From the NCBI GenBank assembly GCA_051004815.1, contig JBPCJY010000132.1:13018-77017 (forward strand): 64,000 nt of DNA, given 5' to 3'. A program made the position numbers and the translations under genes. Under the pieces are notes generated by a model. It worked only from the letters and a program-made list of their open reading frames with translations, made no database searches and had not been told where the DNA came from. The first letter of the stretch is position 1. Each line of letters begins with the position of its first letter. Origin of the DNA: JBBQXY01 sp051004815 (GTDB lineage Bacteria; Chloroflexota; Ktedonobacteria; Ktedonobacterales; Ktedonobacteraceae). This document shows, piece after piece, positions 1 through 8,224 of this stretch.

Positions 1-544
1 CGTCCTCCACGGTGGCATAGAAGCCACGGCGACCATCGTTGAGGAATTGGAGCGCGGCCTTCAATTTATCCGGTGGAAGTGGCTTGCCATGATTAGCGGC
101 AAATTGGCTGAATTCTACGCAAGGCGTTGCCACCTTAAAGTCAGTCAGATAGACAAATTGACCTGTCTTTTGCAGTGCTATGGCTAAACGGCTCCCCAAA
201 TCTTTGAGCGTTACGATGGTATCGGCCTCGATAAGCATGTTCTCACCAGCAATGCCATTGACAAGATGCTCACCATAGGTCTCACGTATGGATTGGTAGT
301 GACTGGTGAAGCCAATAGAGACCCCATTGACACCTCGTACATTATGCGTTGTAGGATGCTCCATATGGTGCAGATCCATTACCTCGCCGCCATCCTCACC
401 AATACCGAACACCCCTTGCGGAGTGAGGCGCAAACTTTCCACAGCAAGCAGTGGCGTTGGATCATAATAGGTCTCCAAACGTTTCCCTAACGTGAGCGAA
501 GAACGCTGTATTTGCAATAATGTGATACGTCCAATTTCGTGCAT
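1..544 (-). CDS. MOSC-domain protein, C-terminus cut by window edge
   Basis: Reading the reverse strand from an ATG at 544 gives 181 codons without a stop, running off the left edge. The protein begins MHEIGRITLLQIQRSS and carries a beta-rich segment with VNGVSIGFTSHY, HLVNGIAGENMLIE and VATPCVEFSQF. This is the pattern of a MOSC domain (the sulfur/molybdenum-binding domain of Moco sulfurases and YiiM-like proteins), in which the cysteine of the last motif is the conserved one. The substrate cannot be told. It lies 13 bases downstream of the stop of the Cache-domain gene on the same strand, so it may be co-transcribed. The family call rests on motif recognition by eye. Confidence 0.7.
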   Translation of the reverse strand, partial: MHEIGRITLLQIQRSSLTLGKRLETYYDPTPLLAVESLRLTPQGVFGIGEDGGEVMDLHHMEHPTTHNVRGVNGVSIGFTSHYQSIRETYGEHLVNGIAGENMLIEADTIVTLKDLGSRLAIALQKTGQFVYLTDFKVATPCVEFSQFAANHGKPLPPDKLKAALQFLNDGRRGFYATVED

Positions 545-557
545 CTGTTGTTACTTT

Positions 558-2054
558 CTATTTCCCTACGACATCACGCAACTGGTTGACGACCTGCTCC
601 AATTGAGTAGCTGCGTCGGTAGCCGACGTTGCACCCGTGACGAGTTGTTCTGTCACTTGCGTGGTCACTTTAATAGCGGTAGACAATTTCTGGTTACTGC
701 TCGACTGATATTGCGCCGCGCTCTCAATGTATTGTGCTGTCTTAATCATCTGCTCTAATGCACCCTTGGCTGTCTGGGCATCTAATTGGTGCCAGTGCTG
801 GGACAGTTCGCTACCAATTTCACCGAGTTGATGTGCCGCGACCAACGTGGCATCGGTGTAATACTGTACCGATTGCAGACCAATCTGTGACGAATCGACG
901 ACCCATTTTTGTTCGGCGGCAGCACTCTGCTGCTTGCTCGCTAGCGTATTGAGAGATTGACTGTTGCCGCGCAAATATTCTACGGATTTCAGAATTGGGC
1001 CAGTAATGCGCCGTCCAATCCCAACGCCAACGATAGCGGCGAGGATAAGCACCCCTAATGCGATCCCAACGATGATCAGACGCTGCTGATTGGCGATGGC
1101 AGTAACGGTGCTGACAGGACTGAGCACATAGTACGTCCATGGTACGGTGGAGATCGTCTGGCGTGTCACCTGAAACGACTCGCTCTGCCCGGTTGGTGTC
1201 ATCTGCATGGTCGAGGTGGATTGGTGGCTTGATTGTACATTGGCTAAGGTGGTATCTTTCAGCACTGGCACAGCTGTCTTACTCCCGTAGCGAGCTTCAC
1301 TGGCAATGAATTGCTGTGTTTGGGACGGTAGGTTGCTAATCGCTGTGAAACGGCGCGAGGCGTTGGGGTCGGCAATGCGCACACCATTTTGATCGAGTAT
1401 GAAGGCATAGCTACCGGAGCCATTGACATGATCCCCGTTGACGATATCCCAAATGTAGTCAATCGTGAGCGTGGCACGAACAAATCCCAACATGCTATTG
1501 GAGGCTGTATTGATCACAGGCGCATAAATATCGACCGAGGCTTTTTGCGTTTTAGGGTCGAAGTACACAGCGGAGACAAGTGATTTACCCGCTGTTACGC
1601 TCTGTAAATATGGAGGTGGCACGAGATATTGCCCATGGGCTTGAGGTGCCGCCGGATAATACAGGCGCAGATTGCCATGCATATCAAAGAGTGACCAGAT
1701 AGTATAGTGATTGTCACGATACCGCCCTGCTGCCAATGCATAGATGGCGTGCGTTGCCAGGTCTTTGTTCCCAGGTGGGGCAGCCATAAATGTTTGCAGC
1801 GATGGCACCTGGCTCAGCGTTGCCGTATCCAACAAACGCTCGGTGAAATAGGCCTCTATCAATTTGGTGCGCGAACTGGCATCGCTCGCCATCGCTAGAT
1901 TGGCTTGCGAGATAAGGGCTGGACGCGATAGCAGTTCACTGGTAGCAACAATAATAATAAGCGGTAAAATAGCTGCGAACATAAGCATGAATGAGACGCG
2001 TACCGACAGTGAAAGCCGCTGACTGCGTTGTCGCGTTAACCCTTGTTGAGACAT
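558..2054 (-). CDS. Cache-domain membrane sensor with short cytoplasmic coiled coil
   Basis: A 498-residue protein. A basic N-terminus is followed by a membrane segment at about residues 22-42. A roughly 270-residue extracytoplasmic region follows, with the look of a double Cache (dCache/PDC) ligand-sensing domain (YYPAAPQAHGQYLVPP, YAFILDQNGVRIADP). A second membrane segment lies at about 325-346. The cytoplasmic tail of about 150 residues starts with GRRITGPILKSVEYLRG, like the beginning of a HAMP linker, and continues as a helical segment rich in Gln, Ser and Ala. No histidine kinase, GGDEF or canonical chemoreceptor hairpin tip is visible. Output is therefore unknown; it may act through a partner. 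The upstream neighbour on the same strand is a PATAN-like/winged-helix protein, 44 bases away. Confidence 0.75.
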   Translation of the reverse strand: MSQQGLTRQRSQRLSLSVRVSFMLMFAAILPLIIIVATSELLSRPALISQANLAMASDASSRTKLIEAYFTERLLDTATLSQVPSLQTFMAAPPGNKDLATHAIYALAAGRYRDNHYTIWSLFDMHGNLRLYYPAAPQAHGQYLVPPPYLQSVTAGKSLVSAVYFDPKTQKASVDIYAPVINTASNSMLGFVRATLTIDYIWDIVNGDHVNGSGSYAFILDQNGVRIADPNASRRFTAISNLPSQTQQFIASEARYGSKTAVPVLKDTTLANVQSSHQSTSTMQMTPTGQSESFQVTRQTISTVPWTYYVLSPVSTVTAIANQQRLIIVGIALGVLILAAIVGVGIGRRITGPILKSVEYLRGNSQSLNTLASKQQSAAAEQKWVVDSSQIGLQSVQYYTDATLVAAHQLGEIGSELSQHWHQLDAQTAKGALEQMIKTAQYIESAAQYQSSSNQKLSTAIKVTTQVTEQLVTGATSATDAATQLEQVVNQLRDVVGK

Positions 2055-2098
2055 GAAAAATAACCGTCCTTTAATAGCCCTATAGTTCCGTCTATCTG

Positions 2099-2689
2099 CT
2101 ACTGCTGAATGACTCCAGCCTTTTCTAATGCGCTGAACAACTTCTGCAATTCGTCCTGTTCTCGTCCCATCAGTCGCGCTAGCTCTGCCACCGTGCGTTG
2201 ACCATCAATGAGCAATAACAAACGTCGATGCGAACGCGACAAGCCTAAGTGTTCAATCAAACGTAGTGCCTCCTCTATCTGTCGCGTGCGGAATGGAATG
2301 CTAGTTCCGCGTACAGGATAATATCTGTTGCTTCTTACCCCCTGTCTTCCGATCGGTAATGCATGCAATGGCTGCGTATCTGACGCGCTATTGGTCGGTG
2401 CTCCAAACCGTGGCAACGCCGGCAGAGGCACTGTCTGTTGCTCTGTGCTTGAGGAGAGAAAGGCGAAACGGCAAGTACCCCACGCATTGAGCCAGTTAAA
2501 CGCGTCAATGTTAACGCGATTACCCGCGCTAGCCTGTGTTGCCTGCCCATTCACAAAGGTGATGGAACCTTCTTCTGTTGTAATGCCATCGTCGCGCTCT
2601 ACCGTCAGCACCCCACTTTTCCGACCAAGCTGAATGACCTGGATAACGTTGGAGAGCCGATCCGTTGCTGTTTCTCGCTGCTGTGGCAT
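2099..2689 (-). CDS. PATAN-like (DUF4388-type) protein with C-terminal winged helix
   Basis: The ATG at 2689 is preferred over the in-frame ATG at 2746, because GGAG lies 10 bases before it and nothing similar precedes the upstream ATG. The N-terminal half (RLSNVIQVIQLGRKSGVLTV, then GSITFVNGQATQASAG and WLNAWGTCRFAFL) has the pattern of the PATAN/DUF4388 domain found in two-component and gliding-motility proteins. The last 50 residues (SHRRLLLLIDGQRTVAELAR to GVIQQ) form a winged-helix-like module. A similar C-terminal module ends the protein at 12150-13088. It is probably co-transcribed with the Cache-domain sensor downstream, suggesting a signalling pair. No catalytic residues are seen. 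Confidence 0.65.
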   Translation of the reverse strand: MPQQRETATDRLSNVIQVIQLGRKSGVLTVERDDGITTEEGSITFVNGQATQASAGNRVNIDAFNWLNAWGTCRFAFLSSSTEQQTVPLPALPRFGAPTNSASDTQPLHALPIGRQGVRSNRYYPVRGTSIPFRTRQIEEALRLIEHLGLSRSHRRLLLLIDGQRTVAELARLMGREQDELQKLFSALEKAGVIQQ

Positions 2690-2746
2690 GAGTGTACCGC
2701 TCCGTCGTAAAATGAGTTTCTCCTCAATGAGTCGTATCGCTTGCAT

Positions 2747-3205
2747 CCAAATGAGGGCCTGATTGTAAATGAGTTACATAAGAGCATATCACAAAACTGT
2801 GTAACCCACAAAACCGCTTGTAATCACTAGTATTTCTGGTTCAAAATGTATCAATGTACATCTTTAGAACGTGTCCTGGTGGGCTTACACAGGGAGGCTT
2901 TTGGGTCGAGCCCGTTCGCTGCTCGCCTCCTTCCTTGAGCCAGCTTCTTTGCTGTTTTTTCCCTCTCTTCTCCCACTTCAGTATTTCTGTCATTCGCCAA
3001 CAGAGCCGTGTAAGACCATAAAGGGTCCCTGGGGTGGGCGTCTGGCTTACATGAGATGTATTGCCGCTTGCGTGTACCCTGGGGATGGCATAGCGTGACT
3101 TAAGTGAGCTCACCCCATGAAATTCTCGACGCCCAGGCAACAATATGCTAAGATAGATGCATACTATTTCCGACAAATCAGCGATGAGATAGAAGTGTGT
3201 AGTGT
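2747..3205. other. Gene-free stretch upstream of recD2
   Basis: About 460 bases between divergent genes. Open frames here have no protein-like composition. Two degenerate copies of an intergenic motif are visible: CCCTGGGGTGGGCG near 3028-3041, and TACCCTGGGGATGGCATAGC followed by GTGACTTAAG near 3076-3102. The second resembles the motif at 11426-11458 (TACCCTGGGGCACGGTGTGG, then CTTAAG). No convincing promoter was identified for recD2. Confidence 0.5.
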
Positions 3206-5497
3206 ATGGCAACCCTTGAAGGCTCCGTTGAAAATATTGTCTTCCGTAACGAGGACAACCACTATACCGTTGCCCGCTTTCGCCCGAATGATAGCGGGCG
3301 ACTTTTTCGTGACGACCTCATGACCATCGTCGGCGTCTTGCCCGGCATTCAAGTTGGCGAACTCCTCGCGGTCGAAGGCGAATGGGAGAAAGACCCCAAA
3401 TACGGTCGCCAACTGCACGTCAACAACTTCACGCAGCGTCTACCCGCCTCTCCCGAAGGCATCACGCGCTACCTCAGCTCAGGTCTGATCAAAGGCATTG
3501 GCCCCAAAAAAGCCAAATTGATCGTAGACTACTTTGGCGAACAGACGCTCGCTATCCTCGAACAGCAGCCGGAGCGGCTCAGCGAAGTGAAGGGCATCAG
3601 TGCCAAAGACCGCACACAGATCATCCATACCTGGTCTGAGCAGAGTGAAATCAAAGAATTGCATCTTTTTTTGCAATCGCACGACGTCTCCGTCAACGTT
3701 GCCACGCGCATCTACAAGCACTATGGCAAAGAATCGATCAAGGTCATTCGCGAGAATCCTTATCAACTGGCGGACGATGTGCAAGGCATAGGCTTTCGTA
3801 CCGCCGATGAAATCGCCGTCAAGCTGGGCTTGCCCTCCGATAGTGTGCCGCGCCTTGCTACCGGCCTCAAATACGTATTGGCTCAGGCCGCCAACGACGA
3901 TGGTCACTGTTACCTGCTCGAAGGCGATTTACTCACCCGCGCCGCCACCATTCTGCACGCGCCCTATGATGCATTGCCCGCGGCAATGGAGCAGTTGCGC
4001 ACGGACCGCGACGTCTTCATCGAACCGCCTGCCCAGCCTTCCCTACTCGATCACCTCGCGCACCCCCAACCAACCAATGATGACGAACCGCCCATCGATT
4101 GGAGCGAGGTGGAGGAGCCGGAGCCACAATCCCGCGTCTATTTCGGCCCATTCTGGCACGCGGAAAACGGTTCCGCTCGACTCTTGCGCATCCTCCTGCA
4201 TTCCCCCAGCGATTTGCCGCCCGCGAGCCAGCAGCTCTGGGATACCGTCTTTACACGCCTGAAACAAAATGGCAATATGCACCTCACCGAGAAGCAACGC
4301 GAAGCCGTGCAGACCGCCTATGGCAAAAAGATCAGCATCCTGACCGGTGGCCCCGGCACCGGAAAATCAACCTCGCTCCGCGCCCTCCTGATGGTGTTGC
4401 GTAAGCGCAAAGTTGATGTCGCACTGGCCGCTCCCACGGGTCGCGCCGCGAAACGTCTATCAGAAGCCACCGGCATCCAGGGTACCGCCCTGCAAGCAAA
4501 GACACTGCACCGCCTCCTGGAATATGCGCCCCATGACAATAGCTATCAGCGCAACGAAGAGAATCCTCTACCCTACCAATTCGTCATCGTCGATGAATTC
4601 TCGATGGTCGATATCTTGCTCTTCTATCATCTGCTCAAAGCTTTGCCGCGCAACGCCCACCTGCTTTTGGTCGGAGATGCCGATCAACTGCCCTCGGTCG
4701 GCCCTGGTAACGTGCTCCGTGACCTCCTGAAAAGTGAGGCCATACCAACAGTACTCTTAACAGAGTTATTTCGTCAGGCTCAACAGAGCAAGATCATCGT
4801 CAATGCTCACCGCATCAATACAGGCCTCATGCCCCATCTCAAGTCTGAGGCCACGAGCGATTTCTTTTTCATCTCCGAAGAAGACCCAGTGCGGACGCAG
4901 CAACTCGTGCTCGACCTCGTCCAGCGTCGCTTACCCGCCCGGTACGGCCTCAATCCCCGTACCGATATCCAGGTCCTTGCCCCCATGTATCGCGGCCCCG
5001 TGGGCGTCACCACTCTCAACGAGGAGCTACAAGCGCGTCTCAATCCTCGCGCTTTCGCCGAAGTCGAGTGGGGTGGGCGCGTGATACGTGTGAACGACAA
5101 GGTCATGCAAGTTCGTAACAACTACGATAAAGGTGTTTTCAATGGCGACGTTGGCTGGGTACGTAACATCAGCAAAGAAGATGCCAGCCTCACCGTCGAA
5201 TTCCTGGAAGAGGCTGGCCCTCTGCTCGTCGATTATGAGTTCGCCGAACTGGATGAACTCATTCTCGCCTATGCCATCACCGTCCATAAAAGCCAGGGCA
5301 GTGAATATCCCGCCATCGTCTTACCCCTCACACGAGAACATGCCATGCTCATGCAGCGCAACCTGCTCTATACCGCCATCACCCGCGCCAAACGTCTCTG
5401 CGTCCTCGTCGGTCAGCAACGCGCCCTCGAAATGGCCGTGCGCAACAACCGCGTCGCCCAACGCAATACCGGCCTCGCTGAACGCCTGAAATGGTAA
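3206..5497 (+). CDS. recD2: RecD2-type 5'-3' DNA helicase (RecD/YrrC family)
   Basis: A 763-residue superfamily 1B helicase, close to the length of Bacillus YrrC/RecD2. The N-terminal OB-like segment (ENIVFRNEDNHYTVARFR) and helix-hairpin-helix region (SGLIKGIGPKKAKLIVDYFG) are typical of stand-alone RecD2 rather than RecBCD-bound RecD. Walker A is GGPGTGKST near residue 382, and the DEAA-like motif II is VIVDEFSMVD near 463. The C-terminal helicase motif is YAITVHKSQGSEYPAIVLPL, followed by LLYTAITRAK. The expected role is ATP-driven unwinding in repair or recombination, independent of RecBC. The start is ATG with only a weak upstream purine stretch. The gene is monocistronic or followed after 41 bases by a small membrane protein. 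The assignment is secure at family level. Confidence 0.95.
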   Translation: MATLEGSVENIVFRNEDNHYTVARFRPNDSGRLFRDDLMTIVGVLPGIQVGELLAVEGEWEKDPKYGRQLHVNNFTQRLPASPEGITRYLSSGLIKGIGPKKAKLIVDYFGEQTLAILEQQPERLSEVKGISAKDRTQIIHTWSEQSEIKELHLFLQSHDVSVNVATRIYKHYGKESIKVIRENPYQLADDVQGIGFRTADEIAVKLGLPSDSVPRLATGLKYVLAQAANDDGHCYLLEGDLLTRAATILHAPYDALPAAMEQLRTDRDVFIEPPAQPSLLDHLAHPQPTNDDEPPIDWSEVEEPEPQSRVYFGPFWHAENGSARLLRILLHSPSDLPPASQQLWDTVFTRLKQNGNMHLTEKQREAVQTAYGKKISILTGGPGTGKSTSLRALLMVLRKRKVDVALAAPTGRAAKRLSEATGIQGTALQAKTLHRLLEYAPHDNSYQRNEENPLPYQFVIVDEFSMVDILLFYHLLKALPRNAHLLLVGDADQLPSVGPGNVLRDLLKSEAIPTVLLTELFRQAQQSKIIVNAHRINTGLMPHLKSEATSDFFFISEEDPVRTQQLVLDLVQRRLPARYGLNPRTDIQVLAPMYRGPVGVTTLNEELQARLNPRAFAEVEWGGRVIRVNDKVMQVRNNYDKGVFNGDVGWVRNISKEDASLTVEFLEEAGPLLVDYEFAELDELILAYAITVHKSQGSEYPAIVLPLTREHAMLMQRNLLYTAITRAKRLCVLVGQQRALEMAVRNNRVAQRNTGLAERLKW

Positions 5498-5538
5498 ATT
5501 TTATTAAGAAATTAGTTTAAGCAATAAGGAGTCTATTC

Positions 5539-6126
5539 GTGCAGCAAATGAACCTTTCAATCAAAAAGAACCTTTCCGCCATTTTCACTGTCACCATGCT
5601 ATTTGGCGTACTTGTCTTACTCATCGGGATGTATTTACTTACATACATGAACTACCACGAACGTGCTTATACCACCCTGGGTCTCGGAGTAGTCAGCTTT
5701 ATTGGTGGTCTGGCCGGTCTCATTGTGAGCTCGCCACGCGTAAAAACTGCGCTTTGTTATGCTGTCATCGCGCTTGGTATGGTCGCTTTCCCCGTTGCAG
5801 GCAAGTATTTGACCTATCCATGGGCATCCTATCACGAACGCGCATATCTCATTATGGGCATAGGCGTCCTTTGTCTATTGGGCGGCATTGCAGCAGCCAT
5901 TACGTTACACCCCAAAGCAATAAAGATCACCTGCTACAGCATCCTGGCACTGGGAATCGTCACTTCACTCGGCGTCATCAGCCTTATCATTGGTATTGAT
6001 CAACTGCTGGTTTTTGAAGCCACAAAAAAAGCCTCTGTGCTTCTTGGGGCAGGAGGTATCTGTCTTCTTAGCGGTATTGCCGCTGCCATCATAGTGCAAC
6101 GACGCAGCTGGAAAATACTCTCTTAA
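5539..6126 (+). CDS. Small membrane protein with three internal repeats
   Basis: A 195-residue protein starting at GTG, chosen because AAGGAG lies 7 bases upstream. It is almost entirely hydrophobic, with about six membrane segments. Three homologous units of about 55-60 residues follow one another. Each unit contains a hydrophobic helix, then a motif such as NYHERAYTTLGLGV, SYHERAYLIMGIGV or EATKKASVLLGAGG, then a glycine-rich helix ending GGLAGLI, GGIAAAI or SGIAAAI. The (Y)HERAY motif is kept in units 1 and 2 and degenerate in unit 3. I do not recognise the family. The repeats imply origin by duplication of a two-helix unit. No functional residues can be named. Confidence 0.7.
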   Translation: MQQMNLSIKKNLSAIFTVTMLFGVLVLLIGMYLLTYMNYHERAYTTLGLGVVSFIGGLAGLIVSSPRVKTALCYAVIALGMVAFPVAGKYLTYPWASYHERAYLIMGIGVLCLLGGIAAAITLHPKAIKITCYSILALGIVTSLGVISLIIGIDQLLVFEATKKASVLLGAGGICLLSGIAAAIIVQRRSWKILS

Positions 6127-6175
6127 CACATGTAATGCTTCCTCAAGATGTATGGATCAACCCACATCAGGGTAC

Positions 6176-6331
6176 CTTTCACTCGTAGGTTTTTTGGAAA
6201 CGCGCTGACCTCGCCTGTCATTCTGAGCACCGCGCAGAATCTGCGTGCTGGCCGACGAGAGATTCTGCGCGGTGCGCAGAATGACAGTTCCCACTTTCCC
6301 TGTTCCATTCCAAAAAACCTACGAGTGAAAG
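6176..6331. mobile_element. MITE family II, copy 1, with 11-bp target duplication
   Basis: A 156-bp element bounded by 23-bp perfect terminal inverted repeats that begin CTTTCACTCGTAGGTTTTTT at the left end. It is flanked by the direct repeat CATCAGGGTAC at 6165-6175 and 6332-6342, which reads as an 11-bp target duplication. The interior holds the dispersed palindrome CATTCTGAGC...GCAGAATCT...AGATTCTGC...GCAGAATGAC. There is no coding capacity. A related, larger element lies at 47195-47718. Mobilisation in trans by a transposase outside the window is inferred. Confidence 0.8.
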
Positions 6332-6387
6332 CATCAGGGTACCCCTTGCGGACAATACAATTCACTTAGAGATGTAAGCAAGCAGCC

Positions 6388-6431
6388 GTAGGGACGCGAT
6401 TTATCGAGTCCACCGCCGATTTATCGGCCCG
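6388..6431. repeat. Dispersed GTAGGG..CGATTTATCG..CGGCCCG repeat, copy 1
   Basis: A 44-bp unit with the pattern GTAGGGACGCGATTTATCG, then ACCGCCGATTTATCGGCCCG. The same unit recurs at 26971-27014, 28649-28692 and 62918-62962. It contains two near-copies of CGATTTATCG, itself a partial palindrome. Confidence 0.75.
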
Positions 6432-6510
6432 AATAGGCATTAACCTAACGATGAATCGGCTTGGGGTGCGGGGATATCCGTAGGGGTGGGAGCGGTTGAG
6501 GTGGGTGGTG

Positions 6511-6584
6511 GGACCCTTGTGGTCGCCCGTGGGTGGGCATAGCACGGGTTCGCACGCCCCACCCACCGGCGACCACAAGGGTCC
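6511..6584. repeat. Long imperfect hairpin
   Basis: Left arm 6511-6538 (GGACCCTTGTGGTCGCC, then TGGGTGGG) pairs with right arm 6556-6584 (CCCACCCACC, then GGCGACCACAAGGGTCC), giving a stem of about 27 bp and a loop of about 17. It lies between convergent gene ends, so it could also stop transcription. It belongs to the GGTCGCCC-type palindromes seen elsewhere in the window. Confidence 0.7.
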
Positions 6585-6641
6585 TTACACGCGTAGGTTT
6601 TTCGATGAGAGGCGGGAGCCTCTCGGCCTCGTTCGTGCCAC

Positions 6642-6815
6642 CCTGTCTGGGGGACAGGTAATAGGGACAGGGGGGCGGGGCTGTGGAGGATGAGGGGGCC
6701 TTGTGCCTGTCCTGCACCCTGTCTGGGGGACAGGTAATAGAGGTCTCGATACTTCCCGCAGGACGAGGACAAGCACAAGGCCCCCTCAGCCCCGCCATAC
6801 CACCCCTTGTCCCTA
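6642..6815. repeat. Composite of palindromes and inverted copies of an AGGGGGCCTTGTGC repeat
   Basis: Two copies of the palindrome CCTGTCTGGGGGACAGG (6642-6658 and 6718-6734) are interleaved with a large inverted pair. GAGGGGGCCTTGTGCCTGTC near 6692-6711 faces GACAAGCACAAGGCCCCCTC near 6769-6788, and TAGGGACAGGGGGGCGGGGC faces GCCCCGCC...CCTTGTCCCTA. The first palindrome recurs at 11398-11414 and 26876-26892 (one base changed). The second motif recurs near 31316-31339. No gene is supported here. Confidence 0.7.
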
Positions 6816-6885
6816 CACACGCTACCCCAAGGCTTACGTGAAAGGTATTGGGCCTTGTGCTTGTCTTGGCTGCTCTCCAGCAATA

Positions 6886-8046
6886 TTACACGACGAGCGC
6901 GTATCCTCCTTGATCCTCATAGCCAGTCAAGCTCGGCCCCCAACTGGAGCCACCCCACCATTGATGATAGACCGCGTGGTCGCTACCCACCACAAACACA
7001 TCTAGACGGTTGGCTGCCCAGGAAACTGCCGAGGGAGTTGAGATGACGTAGCCGCCATGTCCCTCATAACTGGTCAAGCTTGGCCCCCAACTGGAACCAT
7101 CCCACCATTGGTGATAAAGCGCGTGGTCACTGCCCACCACAAACAGGTCAATACGATTGGCTCCCCAGGAGACCGCCGAGATGTTAGAGGTGACATAGCC
7201 GCCATGATACTCATAGCTAGTCAAGCTTGGCCCCCAATTAGCACCATTCCACCATTGATGATAGATCGCGTGGTCGCTGCCCACCACAAACAAGTCAATA
7301 CGATTGGCCCCCCATGAAACGGCGGAGACATCCGAGAGGGAGTATCCTCCATGACTCTCGTAGCTAGTCAAACTCGGCCCCCAACTGGAGCCATTCCACC
7401 ATTGATGATAGACTGCGTGATCGCTGCCCACCACAAACACATCTAGACGATTGGCAGACCAGGAGACCGCCGAGATGTTAGAGATGACGTAGCCGCCATG
7501 TCTCTCATAGGTAGTGATGCTCGGCCCCCAATGATGGCCATCCCACCATTGATGATAGGCGGCATGATCGCTGCCCACCACAAACAGATCAATGCGGTTG
7601 GCTCCCCAGGAGACCGCCGAGATGTTGGAGATGACATACCCACCGTGATTCTCTCAACCACTCCAACTATGGCCATTCCACCACTTGTGATAGACGGCAT
7701 GATTGCTCCCTACCACAAACAGATCAATATGGTTGGCTGCCCTGGAGACCGCTGAGACATTGGAGATGGCATGGCCGCCGAGATCCTCAAATGTGGTCAG
7801 ACTCGGTCCCCAACTAGAGCCATTCCACCACTTGTGATAGACCGCGTGGTCACTTCCTACCACAAAGTAGTCGATACGATTCGGCGCCCATGAAACACTG
7901 GCTACAGCCGAGGTCTGGCTCTGACTACTTCCTTGCACTGCTTTCTGTGCAGGCGCGGCGTGAGCAGACGGACGGCCCTGGAGAATTACAAGTGCTACAA
8001 AGAGCAAACACACTACAGGTAGTAAGAAACGCATGAGCTTTGACAT
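6886..8046 (-). pseudogene. Secreted PLL-type seven-blade lectin propeller, interrupted by in-frame TGA
   Basis: From ATG 8046 the frame encodes a signal peptide (hydrophobic run ending near AHAAPA) and then blades of about 49 residues. Each has the pattern FVVGSDHAVYHQWWNG, then WGPSLTSYE, then GGY and SAVSWGANRID. This is the repeat of PLL/PHL-like fucose-binding bacterial lectins, which form seven-blade propellers; seven blades can be counted here. Codon 131 (7656-7654) is TGA, and the same blade lacks the four residues normally between W and T (GPSL). The frame is not shifted: downstream of the TGA the same frame stays open to the TAG-bounded end at 6886, with clean repeats. So either it is a recently broken gene, or the TGA is read through. 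The first 130 residues alone would give fewer than two blades. Confidence 0.75.
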
Positions 8047-8224
8047 ACAAGATATCCTTTCTTGGTCACAATTGCTGCCATGCTACAAGTTGTAAAACAA
8101 ACGCTACCTTAAATGAACTGTAGTGCAAGCATTTTTCATGTAAAATTCCCATATCTGTGTTATGATACAGCCATATTTTCTGGACACGCACATAACACAT
8201 GGAGAGGGACGGGCACAACATCGT

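Noticed and set aside
2841..3212. A 123-residue frame on the reverse strand upstream of recD2
   Set aside because: Composition is not protein-like, no ribosome site is seen, and it overlaps the recD2 start.
7600..7700. A frameshift in the lectin propeller gene
   Set aside because: Both parts are in the same frame (codon positions agree at 8046, 7656 and 7581). The break is an in-frame TGA plus a 12-base in-frame deletion.
6885..7700. A CRISPR array or tandem satellite, suggested by the regular 147-bp repeats
   Set aside because: The repeats are coding and in frame, and translate to propeller blades. There are no spacers.
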